Positions 59,133-64,000 of a stretch of DNA of 64,000 nucleotides are shown here, in pieces. The notes beneath the pieces were generated by a model that was not told the DNA's origin, made no database searches, and saw only the letters and a program-made list of their open reading frames with translations. The stretch comes from Streptomyces sp. LaPpAH-108 (GTDB lineage Bacteria > Actinomycetota > Actinomycetes > Streptomycetales > Streptomycetaceae). Numbering within the stretch: the stretch's first letter is position 1; every line of letters begins with the position of its first letter. The DNA lies in contig NZ_KB891987.1 of assembly GCF_000373625.1 (NCBI RefSeq), positions 1 through 64,000 on the forward strand. The letters are read 5' to 3'. The position numbers and the translations under genes are program-made.

Positions 59133-60415
59133 GAGGATGCGCCTCCCGGGAGCGCCGGCCACAGCCTCTCCAGAAGGTCCAGCGCGGCCCGCCCGGCCCG
59201 GGACTCACCGTCGAGCAGCCGTACGGCGTCGACCAGGGCGCGCCGCCCGTCCGGATGCTCGGCGCACGCCTGGACGAGGAAGAACACCTGAAGCCGGGGG
59301 CGCGGGTGCGTCCGTACGGCACGACGGATACGGGGCGGCAACAGCCCCCGCAACGCGGCACCACCGTCGTCCTCGACCGGGGGGACGTTCAGGAGAGCGT
59401 CGGCGAGGGCGAACTGGTCGCGGTCGGAGGGGGGTGGCGGGGGCGCGGGGGGTGATTCCGGCCTTGGCCGTGACACCGCTTCCGTGAACGCTTCCGTCCC
59501 GCCCAGTTCCGGCCACTCCCGTGCCGCCGCCTCCAGGGGAAGCATCCATGCCGCCCGGGCCTGTTGATCGGTGTACGCGGCGGTGACCATTCCCACGATC
59601 CGGTCGGTGGCCGTGTCCCACACCCCCGCGCCGCTGAACCCGGGGCCGACGCGGGGGCCGCCGATGCCGATGCCCTCCAGCTGGACCCAGTCGCGGTGCG
59701 GGCCGCCCCGGCCGACCAGCCGGGCCCGGGCCCACAGTCCGTCGGGCGCGCCCGTGGGATGGCCGTACAACCGGACCTCGCGCCGGTCCGGTTCGCCGCA
59801 GGGTCCGATCCGCGCCACCGCCGTATCGCCGGGCGGCGCCCCGGATAGGCGCAGGACGGCGAGGTCGCCGCCGGATCCCCCGGCCAGCGGGCCGGGGAAC
59901 CAGGCGTCCGGTACGACGGTGGCCTCGACGGGCGTGCCCCCTGGCAGCCCCGGCACGTCGATCAGGACGACCCCCTCGGGTGCGATCCCGGCTCCGACTC
60001 TGGCCCCGACTCCGACTCCAGCCCCGGCCTCGGCCCTGGGCCCCTCACCTCCGGGCCTCCGACCCCCGGGCCCCTCACCTCCGGGCCTCCGACCCCCGGG
60101 CCCCTCGCTTCCGGGTTCCCGACCTCCGAGCTCCCCACCCTCGGGCCCCCGACCCCCAGGCCCCCGATCTCCGGGCTCGCGACTCCCGGGCCCCTGACTC
60201 CCAGGCCCTCGATCTCCGGGCTCGCGCCCCGCAGGCCCCCGACCCCCGGGCCCCCAGCCTCCGGCCCCCCGCCCGAGCGCCGAGGTCACCACATGCGCGC
60301 AGGTCAGCACCACATCCGGTCGTATCAGAATGCCCGCGCCCCGTACGGCCCCGTGCGGCGACAGGACGCGCACTCTGCCTAAGGCCACCGCCCCCGCGGC
60401 ATCCCCCTTCGCCAC
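59129..60415 (-). CDS. trypsin-like serine protease with C-terminal EAD2
   Basis: A 428-residue protease. The trypsin fold has catalytic H41 (LTCAH), D184 (GGDLAVL) and S261 (GFSGAG). Between His and Asp, residues about 53-127, is an expanded pentapeptide repeat region (units like GGRGP, GDRGP, GGEGP). After a Pro/Ser hinge, residues 334-420 form an EAD2-like helical domain that matches the N-terminus of the next protein. It is probably recruited through EAD-EAD contact and cleaves a cellular target when triggered. No signal peptide, so cytoplasmic. GTG at 60415 has AAGGGG upstream and is preferred to an earlier start at 60499. Confidence 0.85.
   Translation of the reverse strand: MAKGDAAGAVALGRVRVLSPHGAVRGAGILIRPDVVLTCAHVVTSALGRGAGGWGPGGRGPAGREPGDRGPGSQGPGSREPGDRGPGGRGPEGGELGGREPGSEGPGGRRPGGEGPGGRRPGGEGPRAEAGAGVGVGARVGAGIAPEGVVLIDVPGLPGGTPVEATVVPDAWFPGPLAGGSGGDLAVLRLSGAPPGDTAVARIGPCGEPDRREVRLYGHPTGAPDGLWARARLVGRGGPHRDWVQLEGIGIGGPRVGPGFSGAGVWDTATDRIVGMVTAAYTDQQARAAWMLPLEAAAREWPELGGTEAFTEAVSRPRPESPPAPPPPPSDRDQFALADALLNVPPVEDDGGAALRGLLPPRIRRAVRTHPRPRLQVFFLVQACAEHPDGRRALVDAVRLLDGESRAGRAALDLLERLWPALPGGASS
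60035..60259 (-). repeat. pentapeptide-coding tandem repeat inside protease gene
   Basis: About fifteen imperfect 15-bp units encode G-x-x-[GER]-P repeats between the catalytic His and Asp of the trypsin domain. On the plus strand the units read like GGGCCTCCGACCCCC. Length variation between strains would be expected. Confidence 0.85.
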
Positions 60416-60599
60416 TGACCTGCCCCTTCCCCCGCATGGCACCGCCGATGGACGGCCCCACGAATGAACCAGCGTACGAAGCGCACGCGCTCCGCACACG
60501 GGCTGTGCGTATCCCGGAGCTTTACCGGATGCGGCACCGGCGAATCATCGGTACACGCAGACGGCGTGCCGGGGGCGCACGCGCCGCGTCGCGGCCGGA

Positions 60600-61382
60600 T
60601 CACTCGCCCCGCCCCTGGTCCCACCGGAACCGCCGTACCGCCACCCCCGCCCCCGCGATCCCCCACAGCGCCAGCACCCCGAGGTCGCCCCAGGGGAAGC
60701 TCGCGGAGCCGGAGGCGAAGGCGTGCAGGAGGGCGTCGTTGAAGGGTTTCACCGGGAGGGCGGCGGCGAGGGAGTTCAGCGCGGAGGAGTGGATGGGCAT
60801 GTAGGTGCCGGAGATGAACACCAGGGGGAACAGGACGAGTTGGACCACCGCGGGGGCCGCTTCCGCGTTGCGGATCAGGGCGGCGACCGCGACGCCGAGG
60901 GCGCAGAAGGCGGCGGCGCCGAGAAGGAGGGCGGCGACGAGGGCGGGCCAGTGGGAGAGGGCGGGGAGCGGGACGCCGTACAGGGTGCCGACGGCCGTGA
61001 TGAGCAGGACGTCGACCAGGCTCACCAGGACGCAGTGGGCCAGCAGTCCGACGAAGTACACCGACGCGGGCAGGGGAGTGGCGCGGACCCGCTTCAGTAC
61101 TCCGCTCTGGCGGCGGGTGGCGAGGACGATCGCCAACTGGCTGTAGCAGGAGCTGAGTACGGACAGTGCGGCGATGGTGGCGACGTAGTACTGGAGCGCG
61201 GAGCGGCCGTAGTAGAAGTCGGTCGCGCCGATGCCGCCGAACAGGCCGCCGAAGACCGCCATCACCACGACCGGGAAGACGAACGTGAAGAACGCGCTCT
61301 GCGGATTGCGCCAGAACGACAGCTGCTCGTAAAGGATTTGATGCCGGAGGAGCCGAAGGCCGCGTCCGGTGGGCACGCTCAT
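60600..61382 (-). CDS. ABC-2 type transporter permease
   Basis: A 260-residue permease with six membrane helices and the ABC-2 entry pattern RHQILYEQLSFWRNPQSAFFTFVFPVVVMAV; LATRRQSGVLKRVRATPLP is the usual cytoplasmic loop. It works with the ATPase encoded just upstream (ATGA overlap) to export an unknown compound, drug or lipid. Confidence 0.9.
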   Translation of the reverse strand: MSVPTGRGLRLLRHQILYEQLSFWRNPQSAFFTFVFPVVVMAVFGGLFGGIGATDFYYGRSALQYYVATIAALSVLSSCYSQLAIVLATRRQSGVLKRVRATPLPASVYFVGLLAHCVLVSLVDVLLITAVGTLYGVPLPALSHWPALVAALLLGAAAFCALGVAVAALIRNAEAAPAVVQLVLFPLVFISGTYMPIHSSALNSLAAALPVKPFNDALLHAFASGSASFPWGDLGVLALWGIAGAGVAVRRFRWDQGRGE

Positions 61383-62308
61383 CGGGTGCTCTCTTCCGGG
61401 GTGACCTCGTGGGGTGCCGTGAGGCGCAGATAGACCTCTTCCAGGGTGGGCCGGTCCACCGTCAGGCCGTTGAGGACGGTGTCGCGGCGCAGGGCCCAGC
61501 CGGTCAGGAGGTGCAGCGTCGCGGTCGGCTCGGTGGACTCGACGGTGAGCAGGCCGTCTTCACCGATCACGGCGTCAACGGGCAGGTCTGCTACGGCGGT
61601 TCCGGCGGGCGGCGCGAAACGGATGCGGGTCGTCGCGGTGTCACGGCCGCCGAGGGTCGCGGGCGTGCCCTCGGCCACGATGCGGCCGTCCGCGATCACC
61701 GCCACCCGGTCGGCCAACTGCTGTGCCTCTTCCATGTAATGGGTGGTGAGGAGGATGGTGGTGCCCGTCGCGCGCAGCTCCCGGATCAACTGCCAGGCGT
61801 TGCGGCGGGCGTTGGGATCGAACCCGGTGGTCGGCTCGTCCAGGAAGAGCAGCGCGGGGTCGCCGATCACGCCCAACGCGAGGTCCAGGCGCCGCCGTTG
61901 ACCGCCGGACAGCGCCCGTACCTTCTGCTTCTCCAGACCGCCGAGGCCGACCAGGCCGATCACCTCGTCGGTGTCGCGCGGCGCGGGGTAGTAGCCCGCG
62001 TTGCGGGCGACGGTCTCGCGGACGGTGAGATACGGCTCGACCGCCACGTCCTGCAACACCAGCCCGATCCGCTCCCGCAGCGCCCGCCCGGTCGCCCTCT
62101 CCCCCGGATCGAGCCCGAGCACTTCGGCCCGCCCCGCGTCCCGGTCCCGGAAGCCCTCCAGGATCTCCATGGTGGTCGTCTTGCCCGCCCCGTTCCGTCC
62201 GAGCAGCGCGAAGATCTCCCCATGCGCCACGCGGAAGTCCACCCCGCGCACGGCGTGGACGTCCCCGTACCGCTTGTGCAGCCCCGCCACCACGACCGCC
62301 TCGCTCAT
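61379..62308 (-). CDS. ABC transporter ATP-binding protein
   Basis: A 309-residue ATPase of the drug-export (DrrA/CcmA-like) group. Walker A is GRNGAGKTTT, the signature is LSGGQRRRLDLALG, Walker B is LLFLDEPTTGFD and the switch His lies in LLTTHYMEEA. The C-terminal ~80 residues are the DrrA-type extension. ATGA overlaps on both sides couple it with the YceI gene upstream and the permease downstream. Confidence 0.93.
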   Translation of the reverse strand: MSEAVVVAGLHKRYGDVHAVRGVDFRVAHGEIFALLGRNGAGKTTTMEILEGFRDRDAGRAEVLGLDPGERATGRALRERIGLVLQDVAVEPYLTVRETVARNAGYYPAPRDTDEVIGLVGLGGLEKQKVRALSGGQRRRLDLALGVIGDPALLFLDEPTTGFDPNARRNAWQLIRELRATGTTILLTTHYMEEAQQLADRVAVIADGRIVAEGTPATLGGRDTATTRIRFAPPAGTAVADLPVDAVIGEDGLLTVESTEPTATLHLLTGWALRRDTVLNGLTVDRPTLEEVYLRLTAPHEVTPEESTR

Positions 62309-62829
62309 CCCCGCACACACCGCACCTCCAGCGTCAGGCCGAGCCGCCGCCCGGCCATCCCCGGCGAGGCGGTCACCCCGAACTCGGTGCGGTCGACCTG
62401 GAGGGTGGCCCGCACGGTGAAGGCGTCCGCGAGCACGTCGAGCCGTACGACCGACAGCCGCACCGGCCGGGAGACCCCGTGCGCGGTCAGCGTGCCGGAG
62501 ACCGAGTCCGCCGCCACCTCCTCGGAGACGAACGTGATCAGCGGGTACGTGCCGGTGTCCAGGAACCTCGCCGACCGTACGGCGGTGTCCCGCTGCGCGT
62601 TGCCGGTGCGGAAGCTCGCCGCGTCGGCCTCCGCGCGGATCCGCGAGCCGGAGAGCGGGTCCGCCACGTCGACGGTGCCGCCGCGCAGCGCGAACGTGCC
62701 GCGCACCGGCAGCAGTCCGAAGACGTGCGTGGTCCTGAAGGAGAGCGTCGAGCCGTCCGGGTCGATCGTGTAGCGGCCCGGGTGGGGCGTCTGGAGGGTC
62801 GTCGGAGTGGTGCCGCCTGTCGCGTCCAT
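62305..62829 (-). CDS. YceI family lipocalin-like protein
   Basis: A 174-residue protein with the YceI pattern: PGRYTIDPDGSTLSFRTTHV, then TVDVADPLSGSRIRAEADAASF, FLDTGTYPLITFVS and RTEFGVTASPG. It forms a beta barrel that binds isoprenoid-like lipids. No signal peptide is visible, so it is probably cytoplasmic. It heads the operon with the ABC exporter, suggesting the exporter substrate is hydrophobic. Confidence 0.9.
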   Translation of the reverse strand: MDATGGTTPTTLQTPHPGRYTIDPDGSTLSFRTTHVFGLLPVRGTFALRGGTVDVADPLSGSRIRAEADAASFRTGNAQRDTAVRSARFLDTGTYPLITFVSEEVAADSVSGTLTAHGVSRPVRLSVVRLDVLADAFTVRATLQVDRTEFGVTASPGMAGRRLGLTLEVRCVRG

Positions 62830-62997
62830 GCCCCCATTGCACGACGCGGGCGGGCGGTGCGGAAGGGCGAACGGTCCTATGGGAGACCTGCGTTGGAGTT
62901 CACGGCACCCGACTTTCGTAGGGTCCGCGACCGCCGGAAGTCCCCGATCCCGCCGACCGGGACCACCCCGCGCCCCCGGTGTCCTACGGTGGCCCGC

Positions 62998-64000
62998 ATG
63001 ACCGAGGGACCATGGCACTGCCGGCACCGGCTCGCCGTGGACGTGGCGATCGCGGCCGTCTTCGTCCTGCTCGACACCGGCCTCACCCTGGCCGGGGCCA
63101 CCTGGTGGCCCGACCGTCCGGGCCCGCTCGCCTGGACCCTGCTCGGCGCCCAGGCCCTCGCGTGCGCCTCGCTCGCCGTGCGCCGTACCGTCCCGCTGAC
63201 CGTCGTCGCCGTACTCGGCGCGTTCACGCTCGCCGTGTCGCTGCTGGTCTTCCCTGCCGGACTGCTGACGCCCCGTCATCCCGGCGGCATCTGGGCGCCC
63301 TTCGCCACGCTCCCGGCGGCGTACGGCCCGCTGTTCTACCGGCGCGAGCAGTGCGGCAGCCGCAACCGCCGTACCGCGTACGCCGTGCTCGCCGCCCTCA
63401 CCCTCGTCGTCATGCGGCCCTGGGAGCCGTCCCTGACCACCCTGACGATCGGGCTGCTGCGCACGGCGGTCGGACCGCTCCTCGCGCTGTACTTCGACGC
63501 CCGCCGCCGCCTGCTGCGCGCCCTCGTGGAGCGGGCCGAACGCGCCGAGCGGGAAAGGCACTTGCTCGCCGAGCGGGCCCGCGCCGCCGAACGCGCCCGG
63601 CTCGCCGGGGAGATGCACGACGTGGTCACCCACCGGGTCAGCCTGATGGTGCTCCAGGCGGGTGCCCTGAAGGTGACGGCACCGGACGAGGAGACCCGGC
63701 GGGCGGCGGAGGAGCTGCGCGCCGCGGGCTGCCAGGCGCTGGAGGAACTGCGCGACCTGGTCGGCATTCTGCGCGCCGCGCCGGAGGGCGACCGGACCCC
63801 GTCGGTGGCGGGCTTCGCCGCGCTGGTGGCCGAGTCCGTGGCGGTCGGCATACCGACCGAGCTGATCGAGGAGGGCGACCCGGCGCTGGCCTCCCCGGTG
63901 GTCGGACGCACCGCCTACCGGGTGCTGCGCGAGGCCCTGACCAACGTACGCAAGCACGCGCCCGGGGCCAGGGTGCGGGTGAGCGTGGCGTACGACAGCG
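62998..64000 (+). CDS. NarL-type sensor histidine kinase, truncated by window end
   Basis: The first 334 residues of a kinase; the C-terminus lies beyond the window. Four to five membrane helices occupy about residues 12-150, a coiled coil precedes the dimerisation and phosphoacceptor motif AGEMHDVVTHRVS (His near residue 206), and the ATP-binding N-box REALTNVRKHAPG is near the end. A LuxR-type response regulator gene is expected just outside. It may regulate the divergent YceI-ABC operon. ATG at 62998. Confidence 0.9.
   Translation, partial: MTEGPWHCRHRLAVDVAIAAVFVLLDTGLTLAGATWWPDRPGPLAWTLLGAQALACASLAVRRTVPLTVVAVLGAFTLAVSLLVFPAGLLTPRHPGGIWAPFATLPAAYGPLFYRREQCGSRNRRTAYAVLAALTLVVMRPWEPSLTTLTIGLLRTAVGPLLALYFDARRRLLRALVERAERAERERHLLAERARAAERARLAGEMHDVVTHRVSLMVLQAGALKVTAPDEETRRAAEELRAAGCQALEELRDLVGILRAAPEGDRTPSVAGFAALVAESVAVGIPTELIEEGDPALASPVVGRTAYRVLREALTNVRKHAPGARVRVSVAYDS

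Overview
The window is high-GC actinobacterial DNA with GTG and TTG starts, compact ATGA/GTGA gene overlaps and third-position GC bias. Recognisable syntenic genes (bdtA, the rsbN-bldN pair, rex-hemACD, hemB, class I lysS, and the 32-residue ribosomal peptide) identify it as chromosomal core DNA of a Streptomyces species. The first 54 bases are the 3' end of a 5S rRNA, so an rRNA operon lies immediately to the left.

Left third (1-19900) is conserved core. It holds a HAD phosphatase, a VC0807-type membrane protein, an MFS exporter and acuC. These are followed by the developmental block: bdtA, small ribosomal protein, atypical SDR, acyltransferase, then anti-sigma rsbN and sigma bldN with recognisable promoters. 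After a HAD-IB phosphatase and a glutaredoxin-like protein comes the redox-controlled rex-hemA-hemC-hemD operon with a clear Rex operator; hemB follows a small insertion (SUKH-4, hydrolase, MerR).

The middle (19900-36700) is an accessory zone set among housekeeping genes. It has a two-gene unit sharing an amyloid-like (RHIM-like) motif, a polymorphic-toxin locus (WXG-type secreted deaminase toxin with two SUKH-4 immunity genes), and a SUKH-4/deaminase fusion next to a P-loop/beta-propeller protein. Then come divergent argS and lysS, a DUF2637 membrane protein, two DUF3558 lipoproteins and rtcB.

From 36700 to 49100 there are mostly envelope, exported and regulatory genes: SDR, YnfA, MarR, lipoproteins, a two-component system, a MerR-redoxin fusion with a textbook MerR promoter, large membrane proteins and a secreted DNase I-like enzyme.

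The most interesting region is 49122-60415: Trypco1 protein, an FxSxx-like ribosomal peptide precursor, an alphaKG-HExxH peptide hydroxylase-like enzyme, a 1537-residue vWA/NB-ARC/TPR protein, a MoxR ATPase, an EAD2/VMAP protein and a trypsin-EAD2 protein. This reads as a vWA-MoxR-VMAP conflict/signalling system physically joined to a RiPP-modifying pair. The window closes with an ABC exporter operon including a YceI protein and a truncated NarL-type sensor kinase.

All functional statements come from motif reading; no database search was run. No tRNA gene, CRISPR array, insertion sequence or integrase was recognised.
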